From: Mucor racemosus
Taxonomy: Eukaryota > Mucoromycota > Mucoromycetes > Mucorales > Mucoraceae
DNA: 64,000 nucleotides
NCBI GenBank assembly: GCA_027405735.1
Contig: JAPEHQ010000010.1
Location: 1,116,001 to 1,180,000, forward strand
Direction: 5' to 3'
Shown: positions 48,766-60,244 of the stretch, in pieces
How the letters are laid out: every line of letters begins with the position of its first letter
How positions within the stretch are numbered: the first letter of the stretch is position 1
Notes under the pieces: model-generated
Told to the model about the DNA's origin: nothing
The model's database searches: none
The model's input: the letters and a program-made list of their open reading frames with translations, nothing else
Made by a program: the position numbers and the translations under genes

Positions 48766-49168
48766 ATGCCAAGTTCAAATACTCGTAGTAGTCATGGTCA
48801 TCCCAAGAAGATTGTTTAAAATCATCCTGAACCATAAACCTCTACATCAAATATATCAAGTGGTATTGCTGAAGCATCAGCCTCTTCAATTCTTGAACCT
48901 GCGGCTAATAAAATGGAAGTCCAAATTTTCATTGCTGCACTCCCATTATCCGGTTTTCAAGAAAGTATTATGCAAAACTATGCACTGGTATCACTATAGT
49001 AGAAGGCATATACTTTAAAGAATTAATTGCTAGTTCGTATTTTAAATATTCTTCAAACCAGAGGAGCTTTACGACGAAGCCCACTCCAGGTTTCCTATAT
49101 AATTCCGAATACAATGACACTGTTGGTCCTCCTGAAATGGTGGTTGCTTACTTTACCGAGTTAATTTA
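48766..49168 (+). pseudogene. Broken gene of unknown family
   Basis: From ATG 48766 the frame reads MPSSNTRSSHGHPKKIV, then TAA, NHPEP, TAA, and continues open as TSTSNISSGIAEASASSI...EPAANKMEVQIFIAALPLSGFQ...MQNYALVSL. After a frame change near 48985 it goes on as EGIYFKELIASSYFKYSSNQ...YNDTVGPPEMVVAYFTELI and stops. Two in-frame stops plus a frameshift in otherwise protein-like sequence indicate a decayed gene of about 130 codons, or the N-terminal part of a longer one. I do not recognise the protein. Confidence 0.5.
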
Positions 49169-50489
49169 AAAGCATTTTGTAGTAAACACTTTGGCCGCCT
49201 TTATCATAGTTCACTGTTCAAAAATAGACGTGAATAAAGGCGGCGTGCTCTTTCCTATGGGTGAGCCCTCATTCGTATTTAACACACATTTTGCTCGGGT
49301 TTTGCTGGAAAATGCCTTACAATAATAGATGATGTTTTTTCCAGCTTATATAGACCTCTTTCAGCTAAAATGCGTTTTCTTAAGCTCTGCAATCTCAAAA
49401 AAATAAAATACAATACAATTATCATTAAATCTACCAAGCACAATCAAACACGATATATCAGAAGTTAAATATGACATTACTACATCCTTACGCTGTTAAT
49501 ATTTACTACATGTCGTAATAATCCCCTTATAATTTCATCTATTAGTCGTAAATACATATATCATTTTGATCTGCTTAAAAATCAGTTAATAGCTCAAGGC
49601 TTTAAAGAGAAATAAATAGAATCAAAACCTTTTTTAATTGTGTTTACTGATTGATCCGTGTACCAAAGAGTGAAAGAATTCATCGAAGAGGTGTATGAAA
49701 ACAGAAGAAAATATTCTTGCACGTTAATTTTGAAATTTAATTTACCTCCTTTGGGAGAATCAATCATTAGAATTAAACATAAGAATATATAACAATGTAT
49801 GTGACAAAATGGAATATCTTTATTTGGAGATTCATGGACGGTACACTTCCTCGCTTATTACAAATGAACACAACAGTTCACAGACATGTCTTTTGTTTTT
49901 AAAATTTGCCCTAGCATTTTGTACAGAATCGCCTGTAGGCCAGCTCTTCGTTGAGAGCAACACTCTTTGAGGTAAGTTTATTATTTGTACGGTATCTGAC
50001 TCTATGCTAAAAAGACATCGGCTCTTTCGATCTCCAAAATCAATTTTACTTTTGGTAAGTGGTACAACATTACATTTGCGTTATAAGCTTTTGACTAATT
50101 AAAACGCATATTTCTTTTTTGGTTCTATAGCTTACTATACCATTCAATATAACAGTTAACATGTCTTTTATACTCAAATCATAGCTTTAATTTATGTCTA
50201 TATATATACATATTCATAGTAATTTAGTTCTCTGAAATATCCCAATTTTTGATGGAGAAACAAAAAAAAAAGTGTCAAATAAATTGGGGATCAATTCATC
50301 CTAAGAAAACAATGATTTTTTATGATCTTTTAATATCCTTAAAGCATGATACAGTTGCTTGAATCAGTATTTAAGACCTTAAGTTTGTTAAAAAATAGTT
50401 GTATGATAAAAAACATTGTTACAACTTTGATTATGCATAAAGAGAACGTTTACTTAATATCCGTGGTTAACATTACCATATCTGCAGGT
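49169..50489. other. Intergenic with LINE 3'-like fragment at 49645-49705
   Basis: TGATTGATCCGTGTAC, then AAGAGTGAAAG and CGAAGAGGTG at 49645-49705 match 13073-13130, which lies downstream (on minus) of the dead LINE frame. The rest is AT-rich with no gene. Confidence 0.45.
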
Positions 50490-50860
50490 TTTGGCTGATT
50501 TAGTGCTATTTCTAATTTTAAATGGTCTACTGAGCCGCAAAACCTACTAGAAAAGAGTGGGCACTTGATTTCTACGATTTAAACAGCAAATTAATGGGAT
50601 GCCAAAATTATATCTCTGATACTGTTACATCTGTAGTATAAATTTCGAAACTTGCCCATTTGAATCAACATTTATTGAAATGCAAGCATTTTTCCAGTTG
50701 CCTAATTTTTTTTGGAGCAAAGGAAGTGGTTTCACTCAAAAAAAGGGTGCTCTACTCCTTCAAAAACAGCTGTTGACTAATGAAATCAAGTTATGTTATT
50801 CGTACATCGACTGTGCATTAAGTGCAACTTCTAAATTTAATTTTGAATCATTATTTGATT
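50490..50860. repeat. Repeat fragments related to 19640-19740 and 20720-20830
   Basis: 50545-50640 (AGTGGGCACTTGATTTCTAC, CAAATTAATGGGATG) and 50752-50860 (CTTCAAAAACAGCTGTTGAC) each match pieces of the 19.6-20.8 kb repeat block in the same order, without the intervening ACGAGC array. Confidence 0.55.
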
Positions 50861-50944
50861 TTATAAAAATTTTCAAAGAATATCTGAAACAGTCCATATA
50901 AAATAATTTAAACAAATATACATGTTTTTATTTCTCCATTTTCA

Positions 50945-51294
50945 TGTAATGATTCAAACATTTCAGTTTCATTCATGCAAAATCTCGCCTCATTCCTTAT
51001 GTAAATACTACAAGGAAATAGGGATGCTGTCGAGCCCAGCTTTTACTAGTAAATTTGGCTGGCAAAACCCGGATCGACACCAATGCTACAAGGAAATCAT
51101 TACATGATCTCTTGTAAATTTTTCTGTCTTGTTGCACTCCCTTTACCTTTATTTATTTACTAATAAATATCTAATTTACAAATAAAAACACTGATCTTTA
51201 TCAATCCAATAATCAATAATTTATAATAATAAGAATAATATCTATAAGCATATTATACACCTTTATTATTAGTCCAAAATCACAGATCGTTACA
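50945..51294 (-). mobile_element. Diverged solo LTR of the palindrome LTR family, with 78-base insertion
   Basis: TGTAATGATT at 50945 and CGTTACA at 51294 are its ends, and the body parallels 6804-7082. Flanks TTTCA and TTCCA are a near-match target duplication. A 78-base insertion is marked by the direct repeat CTACAAGGAAAT at 51008-51019 and 51086-51097. Confidence 0.75.
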
Positions 51295-52260
51295 TTCCAC
51301 AGCAACTCGGGGAGGCTGAGCCTTTTGCAATCCTGCGGATCAACTAGTGATAAAGCACGAGCCGAGCCTTGGACGAGCCGAACTTTTGACTTTGTTTAGG
51401 ATACTGATTAAATATTGAGCTGGATTACGTAATACTAATAATGAGCACAGAAGGCATGGTACATCGTAAGTTCTTAATAGGTTATCTGGACATGATCATT
51501 AGAGTTAGGAGCTGTAAGGAATGATTCCTACAAACTTTATTTCAATTATTATGGAATAAGGTGGAGTGATTATATTATATATTATATTTAGTCTAAGGTG
51601 ATGCGTGATGTATCATTCTTAACTAGATGTCAAATTCAAAAGTAAAACAATAGTTCAGGAACCGAAATTCAAGTCAATTAAACATCAACGGAACTACGGT
51701 TCCAACAAGATATTACAGCAAGATATTACAGCATGACATTAAAGCATGATGTTCCACCATCATGCCACATTAGTATAAATATAAACAGACTACTTTTCAA
51801 AAAGTTCGTGTAGGGAGAGCGAGCTTCTGCCTTCTTTTCAAAAACCTCAAATTTAACGATAGTTAGTAAATAATATGATACTACACTATGGGAAAAAATG
51901 CAAGTACATGATATCATGAAAATAATGTAATTTTTTATTTCTAACATTATGTAACTAGAAAACCATGATAAAATTAAAATAATGTAAATAATAAGTGATA
52001 TATTTTAAGTATATTCACGTACACTAATTAATGCTAACGTGAATTTTTTACGTTATTTAACATTATTTGACATATTTTAACATTATTTTTCTAGTAGCAC
52101 TATTAATTTAAATAATTATCACTTGACATTCATAGGTTTGCTTTATTTTAGATATTTGTCACTTGAAAGGTAAAATAAAGCGCGCACTGAGGTGATGAGC
52201 TTTAGTCGCTACACAAAAAAGCTCGTATGGGGTGAATGAGCTTCACTGTAATGATTTGCA
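51295..52260. repeat. Mixed repeat block (repeat C fragments, inverted; possible MITE)
   Basis: 51355-51400 holds ACGAGCCGAGCC words and 52130-52260 is the inverse of part of 19870-19990. Between them 51886-52103 may be a MITE (CACTATGGG start, inverted ACTA...GAAAAA-type end, central hairpin ATTCACGT/ACGTGAAT), but its termini are imperfect. Confidence 0.4.
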
Positions 52261-52789
52261 ATCTTGGATAAATATTATGGTCAAAATGGTATGCTAATGA
52301 TATGATTTTTAATTTAAGAGATCGGTGAACATCGGTCGAAGAAAGAAGGTTGGTGTTTTTATTTGTAAATTAGATATTTATTAAGGAAGATACAATTATA
52401 ACCCTTCTATATTTATTCAAGATATAAAGTAAAGCAATGATTTCTGGATTACCATAGCCTTTGTGATATATAAAATACTATTTCTAATTCTGTTGATAAT
52501 ACAGTAATAAGATATTGAAGCAAGATCTTCGTGGTTTAGTTCCTAGTTTGGAAGTACAGTATTTTAAATATAAATAATGGAAATAATGCACAAAAGAATT
52601 ATCTATCGATTGAACCATTGCTGAATTTTCTACCTACAGTTTCGTAGAGAAAGCGAGATTTTTGTTATTTTTTTTTCAAATTCAGAATTTGGGATGAGGG
52701 TACACAAGGAAAAATGGAAGCTAGAAACGAGAGTATCTCTCTGAACACATTTTTGAGGATATCTCCACGAAAAATCAATATTTTGAAAA
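52261..52789. other. Intergenic; short LTR fragment near 52348-52375
   Basis: AAGGTTGGTGTTTTTATTTG followed by TAAATTAGATATTTATTA repeats a piece of the palindrome LTR family. No gene seen. Confidence 0.4.
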
Positions 52790-53184
52790 ATGCTAAATTA
52801 GGTCCAAGAGAGCTCAGCGAGCTATATGATATGAATGTAAAAAAAATACTACTCAATTTAACGAATATTTTGAAACCTATTACAAAAATGTCAAAAAAAT
52901 GAAAAAACAAAAGTTTTCAGAATCTTTTCAAACTCAGATATTATATAAAGCGCTTCAAACTAAATAAATTTTATTATTAAAAAGCGTTAGCATATCTTAA
53001 TTTTTTGAGGAGATATTAAAGCTCAAAGTTTCGACTTTTGAAGTTTAAGCTGTAGAAACCAAAAATTGAGAAAAAATCATCGGTTTTTTCGGGTTTGCTG
53101 AACAGATAGTATAGTAATTACCTGTAGATAATTAATAATATCTGTAGCTCTCAAATATCAGCATCAATTCATGCCAATTGTGAT

Positions 53185-53436
53185 AGGACGTTTTTTTTAA
53201 TTTTTCTAGAAAATCACTCAAAACCGCGATTTTTGGATGAGGGTTGGGGTCAAAAAATAAGGGTAAACCTTGATATCTTTATTACTCCATCAAAAATCAA
53301 TATTTTTGAAAAAACTAAAAACGAGGTTATAGATACTATTGCTAACTATTATGCTTATCAAACTGTCATTCTATGTCAACAACTTATTGGCGAGAAATTA
53401 ATGATTTATGCGTTTTTAGTGCATTTTATGGACTAA
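53185..53436 (+). pseudogene. Reading-frame remnant in repeat copy Y
   Basis: An open frame reads LENHSKPRFLDEGWGQK, then LDIFITPSK, then ends QLIGEKLMIYAFLVHFMD. It is longer at its C-terminus than the copy X frame, which stops earlier at NYYSH. No domain recognised. Confidence 0.4.
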
Positions 53437-53750
53437 ATTCTTTGAAATTTTATCTTAGCTCTATTTTTATCTATCAAATAATGTATTAATATTATAGAGA
53501 AAAAATTTAATTATAACTACGACTAAAGTTTATCTAAGAAAATCAGTAGTTATGGTTGTTTTTCTAATACCTCTCTAATTTTTTGAATAGCTATATCTCC
53601 GCAAAAAAAAAATTTAAAAATATATGAATAGCACCATTGTAATTTCAGCATTGATTTGTATCAGAATCTACATTTACCTCAACATAGGAAAAAATTCACG
53701 GAAAAAAAGTTGGAGATCTGATTTTTTGGAAAAAAAATCCATTTTAACTT

Positions 53751-53815
53751 GTGGAGTGTAACCTTTGTATTTATGGAGTGTAACTTTTTTATCTATGGAG
53801 TGTAACATCTCATTT
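53751..53815 (+). repeat. 22-base minisatellite, three units
   Basis: Units begin GTGGAGTGTAAC (53751), ATGGAGTGTAAC (53773) and ATGGAGTGTAAC (53795). Same unit and same 22-base period as 22615-22740. Confidence 0.85.
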
Positions 53816-54250
53816 TTGATCTTTTGAAAAAAAACTAAATTGCATCTCATAGAGCTTAACAAGCTCTATAATATGAAACAAAAAAAGGTGCTGCTTTATA
53901 TAACAAATATTTGAAATGTACTGCAAAAAATAAAAAAAAGCTAATTTTTTTCATATTTAAATATATTAGGCCATTTCAAAACAAGTTTATTAAAAATTGT
54001 TAGTATAACTTGATTTTTTGCAGATATCAAAATTCGAGGTTTTGATTTTTAACGCTGAAAAAATTAAACTTATTGCAAAAGATGGGATTATTTCTGGAAA
54101 CGCATTTTTGAATTAAAGTTGAACATCCCAAGTACGTTAGCACATATTTTTTTTTTTGGTGTTGTTTAATGAAAAAAAAAAAAAAAAAAAACGCTGAGCA
54201 AGGATGAAAAGCGAGACTCAGTTTTTGAGTTTTTTGTGGGATATAGAATA

Positions 54251-55030
54251 TTTTCAGATATAGGTAACATAATACAACTAATTCATATCTATTTAGCAAT
54301 GTCTAAGATATATCTTAAAAGCCTTTTGGTATGGGCTAATTATAGAAAAGATGACATGTTCCTATTTGAAGACTGGATGCGTTAAAAATTATGAGGACTC
54401 CTTGTGTTTAAAAAAGTAGATTTCATGTGAGCTTTTAGGTTTATTATTCACTCAGGAACATTATTTGATAATAAAACCATCACAAATAAATTGATATTAT
54501 TCCCCCCAAAATCCTAATTGATGAATTTCTATTGCCTAATAGCAGAACTTACAAGATAAGGCAGGGAAGAATTATTTTTCATAGGGACTTTTAAAAAATA
54601 AAGGGTAATTAACTAATACTTTTTGTTTAAAGACAAAATTTACAAATCAAAATTATTTTACGAATGTTCATGATCTATTTTTTTTTTTTTTTCTGGGATT
54701 GAAAAAATCCATTCTGGATTCTAGATTACTGTTAACCAAAAGAGAGAATATGGTTTAAACTTTATGCTATAATTTATTGATTATTCAATTTTAGCAAAAG
54801 TCAGACGGCAAGATGGTTGTCTTATTACGTAGCATCTCAGGATAGATTAGGAGTACACAGGGGAGAAACTTGTTTATTACATTATGCATACACTCATGCT
54901 ATACAACCTTCTTCTCCTGAACTCTTAGGTTTGAGAGATAGTATAAAAATTTATTTTCTTGTGAAAGTGGCTTTCTTTTGATATATTATTGAGATTAAAG
55001 AACCATTTATTTGACCAAGGAAAAAAAAAC
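54251..55030. other. Intergenic; promoter side of secreted gene
   Basis: AT-rich with T-run near 54677-54692. A TATAAAAA at 54942 is about 88 bases upstream of the next gene's ATG. Confidence 0.5.
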
Positions 55031-55252
55031 ATGATGAAGCTATTAATTTTTATTTTGGTTTGCACCCTCCCATTGTTATATGCCGCTCCTACAATACACA
55101 GATCTTTGCTAGCGATAGAAAAAAGAGAAGATTCAGCAGATAGAAAACAAGCTTCTGCAATTGGTGGTGCAGCTTCAGGTCTCGTCATTCCTAATATTTT
55201 CGGTATTGTTCCCCAGAATCCTCTTGGTGGTCAAGCAGAAGACGATGACTAA
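55031..55252 (+). CDS. Small secreted protein with Lys-Arg site and acidic tail, 73 residues
   Basis: ATG 55031 (an alternative ATG follows at 55034) opens MMKLLIFILVCTLPLLYAAP, a clear signal peptide. LLAIEKR gives a Kex2-type site. The rest is Ala/Gly/Ile/Pro-rich (ASAIGGAASGLVIPNIFG) and ends GGQAEDDD, the Gly-then-acidic tail seen in the neighbours. No intron. Start codons further upstream in frame belong to the 5' leader. It is the smallest plus-strand family member. AATAAA occurs about 170 bases downstream. Confidence 0.78.
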   Translation: MMKLLIFILVCTLPLLYAAPTIHRSLLAIEKREDSADRKQASAIGGAASGLVIPNIFGIVPQNPLGGQAEDDD

Positions 55253-56151
55253 TTTTTTAACATATATCGGCAAATTTGGATCTAGAAATATTTTGTAAAC
55301 TGTGCTTGTATGCAATTCTATATTATTATATCAGTAAAAAAATGCTTTGAACAATTACACTTCTTGATGGTACACAAAGTGTCGATCTTCAATGTATGAT
55401 TTGAGTTTTGAATAAACAAATATAACAATAAACCAGCCTAAATATGTCTACATCTCTTATATTTTTTTATCAATATACACATGGCATCCGCCCCTTAAAA
55501 CTGTTCTTTTTTCTATTATCAAGCTACGTATAATCAGCCAATAGTCATTTTTGAGTTATTGCATGGCCAGGGATATATTTAACTGCATGTATTAAAGCTA
55601 CAGGTATAATCTTGGCATATAAAGAAACCTGTACTAGACAGGCAAAACAATCGCCAGCATGCATGATGTAACTTTGTTTTATTTTTTTTAGGGAACACGT
55701 AAAAAAATCAATAGATATATCACTTAATTAAAAAAAACATAAAAGAATTTAATAGTTTACAATTTTTTACACAATAAGAATTTTCTGTACTGATAAAATA
55801 TAACGTCAGTAAATACTCTCCCCTTAATAATGGAAAAGAATTATATCATAACAATAAAATAAAAAATAAAAAAGATTTACAGAAATTAGGAGATGGTTAT
55901 ATGGCATACTATATTTTAAAGGAGTTGAATATTACTCTACAATGTTCAACCTCGAAATTAAGCTTACTCTAATGAATCATTTCATTAGCAATTCTTTCAT
56001 AAATATAAAAAATCAATTATACATTCATTCCACAATTCAGAAATTAAGTTATATTTATGTATAAAAAAAAGAGAATATCAAGACAAGGTCTTCTTTTTGT
56101 TCTATACAAAGTAACAAACAATCAAGCAAAACAAATAACACTGACAAAATT
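55253..56151. other. Intergenic, no gene seen
   Basis: AT-rich DNA with TATAAAA at 56004, about 148 bases upstream of the next gene. No hidden signal-peptide frame noticed. Confidence 0.5.
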
Positions 56152-56571
56152 ATGCAAGTCTTTTCTTTATTCTCAATTATGGCCCTTGCTGGTCTACTCC
56201 TCCTTTCCTCGATCAATTTGGTCTCAGCAACCAACATGGATCAAAAAAAGGTACATCTTCCAAAAACAAAATTATACAAGAGAGGCAGACATCATCCAGT
56301 TTATTTCGCTGGTAATTATGTTCCTAGAGGCCCACCATCACCATCACCATTACCATTACCATCACCATCACCATCACCTCCTTCATCTGCTTTGCCAGCT
56401 TTACCGGTATTACCGGCATTACCACCATTTCCTGTTTTAGCGCTTCCTAAGTTACCTACACTCCCATCTGCTCCAATTCCACCTGTACCAGCATTACCAA
56501 AAACACCTGCTATCCCAAATCTTGGAGGTAAATCAGGTGGCGGTGACGATGATGAAGAAGACGACGATTAA
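56152..56571 (+). CDS. Secreted PALP-repeat protein with acidic tail, 139 residues
   Basis: An intronless gene. A signal peptide (MQVFSLFSIMALAGLLLLSS...VSA) is followed by a basic stretch ending LYKR, a short HHPVYFAGNYVPRG link, a (PSPLPLPSPSP) block and then repeats of the type ALPxLPxLP (SALPALPVLPALPPFPVLAL). It ends LGGKSGGG and eight to nine acidic residues. The repeat period is three to six residues with Pro every third position, suggesting an extended, polyproline-like rod. Neighbours at 57.5, 58.7 and 60.2 kb have the same order of parts. The opposite and +2 frames are shadows. Confidence 0.85.
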   Translation: MQVFSLFSIMALAGLLLLSSINLVSATNMDQKKVHLPKTKLYKRGRHHPVYFAGNYVPRGPPSPSPLPLPSPSPSPPSSALPALPVLPALPPFPVLALPKLPTLPSAPIPPVPALPKTPAIPNLGGKSGGGDDDEEDDD

Positions 56572-57551
56572 AATGTAGCATCTTTTATTTCAATCCATTG
56601 CCATTTTATAAAATAAAACACTTTTTTAGTATTGAAAACAACCAATTAATAAATAAACTGACTAAATGGATAACCATTGCATACAGTTTATGGATATATA
56701 AATAAATATATAAAATGTAAATAAAAATTATAAAATAAAGCATCACAATGATCCACACCCGATATTACGTACTAGGAGAAGTCTGCATAAAAGTTTAAAA
56801 TCCCCTTTAAAAAATCCTTTAGGGGTCTACTTCGTTTTTAGTGGTTTTTATGGTTATATTTCTATTACTACATAAAATGAATCTAGCTATGTAGCAAGTA
56901 TCTCCGTATGTATGATATTGTGGCAAAAATAGTACATAAAAAACAGACATCAAAAAATGCTTATCATTTTATTAAAATTGACTCCTAAGCTTTGCTTATT
57001 GGTTTCTGATCTGCTTGAAAATATATACAGCTTTTACTATTTGTCTGCTCACATACATGTAAACATACATACATACATACATACATACATACATACATGC
57101 AAACATGCAAACATTAACACATATATTTGACAGACAAACATATACATAAAATTACCTAATCGCTTTCTGAGATACACTATAAAAAATGTGGCAACTTGAG
57201 CATAACGGGTATAAAGAAAAGAAAGAAAGACATTGACCCATAAATCGCTCATATATTCATATCTCCTTTTTTATTGTTTTTAATGTAAATATATGTATAA
57301 TACATAGGAGAGGCACAACACAAAATCCGGGAAATAAATGCTTGTATTCTTTTAAACTGGGAGCTATTGCCTAAACAAAGAATTTGACATGCTTATAGCG
57401 TTTTATGGCGATGTACATATTCTATAAGAACAGAAATTTGGTATTTAAACCCTCACTCATCACAATTTCTCTTTCTTTTCTTTTCTTTTCCTTTGCTTCC
57501 TTACTTTGACAAATATCTTTGCATTGAAATTCAAGATATTACAACTATAAC
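56572..57551. other. Intergenic with (CATA)n microsatellite
   Basis: ACAT-type tetranucleotide run at 57063-57099. A TATTTAAA at 57442 precedes the next gene by about 110 bases, and a CT-rich tract (TTTCTCTTTCTTTTCTTTTC) lies near 57466-57490. Confidence 0.7.
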
Positions 57552-58067
57552 ATGCGTTTTATTCTAGCATTTGCCATTATAACCATCATTGTGACATTGA
57601 CTTGTTTTCAACAAGTATCTGCTCGGAAAGGAGAAATTACAGATAAACGTGTATTGAATAAACTCTCAAGACGTCAAGCTGCTGCTGCTGCTGCTGCTGC
57701 TGGCTCTGGTGCCGCTGGTTCTGGTGCCGCCGCTCCCGCTGGTGCACCTCCTGGCCCAAAGACTTGCCCAAATCCAGCAAATCCTCAAGATCCAGCCTGT
57801 CCTGCTCCAGTTACAGCACCTGCAGTCCCAGGGTTGATTGTACCACCAATTCCACCTTTGCCTGCCGCACCGGCTGTTCCTCTTCCTGGTTTACCGTCCG
57901 TACCTATACCAGCTGCCCCCGTACTTCCTGATCTCTCAACAGCTGTGCCAGTGGCAATTCCACCTCTTCCAGCAGTCCCAGCTCTCCCACCTACTCCAGC
58001 GCTTCCTGATCTCTCAACAACTATATCTGGTCTCTTTGGTCCTGGAGCAGGTGGTGAAGAAGCTTAA
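57552..58067 (+). CDS. Secreted Ala/Pro-rich PALP-repeat protein, 171 residues
   Basis: An intronless gene. A signal peptide (MRFILAFAIITIIVTLTCFQ) is followed by two basic sites (TDKR, LSRR), then AAAAAAAAGSGAAGSG, a Cys-containing segment (KTCPNPANPQDPACPAP) and a long run of VPxLPxxPAVPLPGLP-type repeats. The end GPGAGGEEA is a short acidic tail. The DPAC motif with its surrounding prolines recurs in the gene at 60245, so these two are closest relatives. The Ala8 run and repeat codons (GCT, CCT/CCA) suggest slippage-driven growth. Confidence 0.85.
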   Translation: MRFILAFAIITIIVTLTCFQQVSARKGEITDKRVLNKLSRRQAAAAAAAAGSGAAGSGAAAPAGAPPGPKTCPNPANPQDPACPAPVTAPAVPGLIVPPIPPLPAAPAVPLPGLPSVPIPAAPVLPDLSTAVPVAIPPLPAVPALPPTPALPDLSTTISGLFGPGAGGEEA

Positions 58068-58720
58068 AAATCCAACATTTGATGAATTTCATTTTAATTG
58101 TATTATCAAGTACAAATTTTATCTCTATTATTATCCTCTTTTTTTTTTTATTATTATTATATTATCATTATCAAAATTTGAATATGATTTCATTTTCCTT
58201 ATAGATGTTGATTAAAATAAACATTTTCAAAAACTAAAATTGTATATCAAATTGTTTATAAGTTTAGTATTTCCAATTTTTTTGCTCATCTCCTTTTTCT
58301 CGAGATATAATGTATATACTATCAAAGATGCATATATTAATTTTAAAGAAATAGAAGAATATAGACCAAAAAAACAGGCTATCATCACAAAATCACAAAG
58401 GGCAAACAAATAAAGAGAAGATAGGAGGATTTATAGAAAAAGACGAAAGATCACCATGCATTGTACATTTTACGGTGAAAAGGCATTTCCTCTTATCAAA
58501 ATGTATAAGGTGTAGCATTTTATTAAATAAAAATATCATAAAGGAGTAAAGAAACAAAACAACATTTTGGCTTATGATTTACCCCGTAGAATATTGTGCA
58601 TATTTAGCTCACTAGAGTTGCTTTTGCAGTATATAAGCATGGAAGTTTTAAGATTGCATTGCTTTTGTTTTTATTTTCTTAACTAATACATTACATACAG
58701 ATATATTTTACATATACAAT
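58068..58720. other. Intergenic between secreted genes
   Basis: TATATAAGC at 58630 is about 90 bases upstream of the next ATG. AATAAA at 58217 probably serves the previous gene. Confidence 0.55.
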
Positions 58721-59179
58721 ATGTTGAACATTAAAACAATTGCTTTTATCTTTCTTGTAGCCATTTTTGCTACATTAGTTCAAGTGACCTCTTGTAAACT
58801 TGTTGTAGCTAATGGGTCTCAAAGATTAGTTGTTTCTAGTAAACGTCGTATTGGCTATAATAAACGAGATGCTGCTACTGCTGGAGCCGCTGCTGTTGGT
58901 GGAGGCCTTCCCACTTTACCCAATATTCAACTTCCAAATGCTGATACCACTGCTCTTCTTGCTAGTGCTGGACCACTATTATCATCTGTATCATCTGTTA
59001 AAATCCCACAACTTCCAGCATTGCCAGGAGCTGCATCTACCGCTGGTTCAGTACCAGCAGCAATGGTACCTCAAGCAGCAGCTCCAGCTCCAGCTCCAGC
59101 AGCTCCAGCAGCTCCAGCAGCTCCAGCAGCCAAAAAAGATGAGGAAGACGAAGAAGAAGATGATGAGGATGAAGACTAA
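58721..59179 (+). CDS. Secreted Ala/Pro-rich protein with long acidic tail, 152 residues
   Basis: An intronless gene. A signal peptide (MLNIKTIAFIFLVAIFATLV) is followed by two basic sites (SSKRR and YNKR), an Ala/Gly segment (DAATAGAAAVGGGLPTLP), a hydrophobic middle, PQLPALPG, a perfect APAPAPAAPAAPAAPA tract and a C-terminus of about 16 nearly uninterrupted Asp/Glu residues. Same architecture as the neighbours, but with PA rather than PALP repeats. The second site leaves a mature protein starting at Asp. Confidence 0.83.
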   Translation: MLNIKTIAFIFLVAIFATLVQVTSCKLVVANGSQRLVVSSKRRIGYNKRDAATAGAAAVGGGLPTLPNIQLPNADTTALLASAGPLLSSVSSVKIPQLPALPGAASTAGSVPAAMVPQAAAPAPAPAAPAAPAAPAAKKDEEDEEEDDEDED

Positions 59180-59586
59180 ATCTTTAGCAAACACATCAAT
59201 TATTCTCATATACCAAATAATTTATACTTAATAATAAAAATAAACTCTTATTGTCTACTTACATGTAATATGTAATTTCTATAATACTACAACATATCAT
59301 GGACTTCAGAAATAAATTAAAAATTTGCCCAATTAAACGTGTATTCATCTTATTTAGCTACCACTATAAAGTAATAGGTTTTTACAACCGCTGTTCTTGT
59401 CACGATTATTTTGTGCTATTACAAAAACAGGTAAAAAAAAAATATAGAAATCCTGCATAATGCACATCTATGAACAAAGAATATTCTAAAAGATAACAGT
59501 TAGAGGAGAAACCATTCTGTTCGAATTATTTATCACATAATGTAGTGGCTACAATTTGATGCATAAAATCAGGGGACAAGAAAAAG

Positions 59587-59620
<34 letters not shown>

Positions 59621-60244
59621 ATAATATCTCGGTGTTAGGTAGATTTGGTAAATAATAAACCCTTAAAATATTTGGTAATAGAGATTAGGAGACTTGAAAG
59701 CATTACTGCTGCAGTATTCTGTATAGATCAACAACGTATTTTTAGTGTAAGTGGCATTTTTGATTTGCAAAAAAGCTATGTTTACATTTTTATTTCTATT
59801 GTCTTGATACCGTTAAAATCATAAATATCGTAGATCAAATTAATAAACAAGGCGATAAGGTTGTAGATTGAAATTGATGTTGATGAATTGAGAAATGATC
59901 GACATAAAATGCATTCAATGCAATACTTTGCCCTCACTTTCGTTACGATTAACTGGACATCTATTATGACACTAGACCTGTTTATCAGCATTTATACAAG
60001 TGCCAGTTGTGTACAAAATTTTGTACATTAAAATATTTTACAGTTTGTTGAATTTCATCACAAATCAACTTCTTTTTCTTTTTTTTTTTTATCTTATTGT
60101 TGATTTGTCCTATAATGCAATGTATAAAATTTTTATTACGTCTACTGAAGATAAGAAACTGTGCATTACTATATAAAGAGTTGATTTTTTTAATACAAAC
60201 ATTAAATCTTTTACTTTTCTACGTTGAAAGAAATTAAAAACATA
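59180..60244. other. Intergenic with 31-base poly(A) tract
   Basis: A-run at about 59587-59617. TATATAAAG at 60170 lies about 75 bases upstream of the next gene. No other gene seen. Confidence 0.6.

Larger units (their letters stand above)
52790..54250 (+). repeat. Dispersed repeat X/Y family, copy Y
   Basis: Runs in parallel with 21780-23195 but with large local insertions or deletions (an extra block near 52990-53130). It contains the conserved frame remnant and three minisatellite units. Confidence 0.7.

Noticed and set aside
57063..57099. Tandem repeat considered as CRISPR-like
   Set aside because: It is a plain CATA tetranucleotide microsatellite in a eukaryotic genome with no spacer structure; no CRISPR array is in the window.
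60224..60244. Start of the last secreted gene at 60224
   Set aside because: The codon at 60224 is TTG; the first ATG (60245) opens the signal peptide directly.
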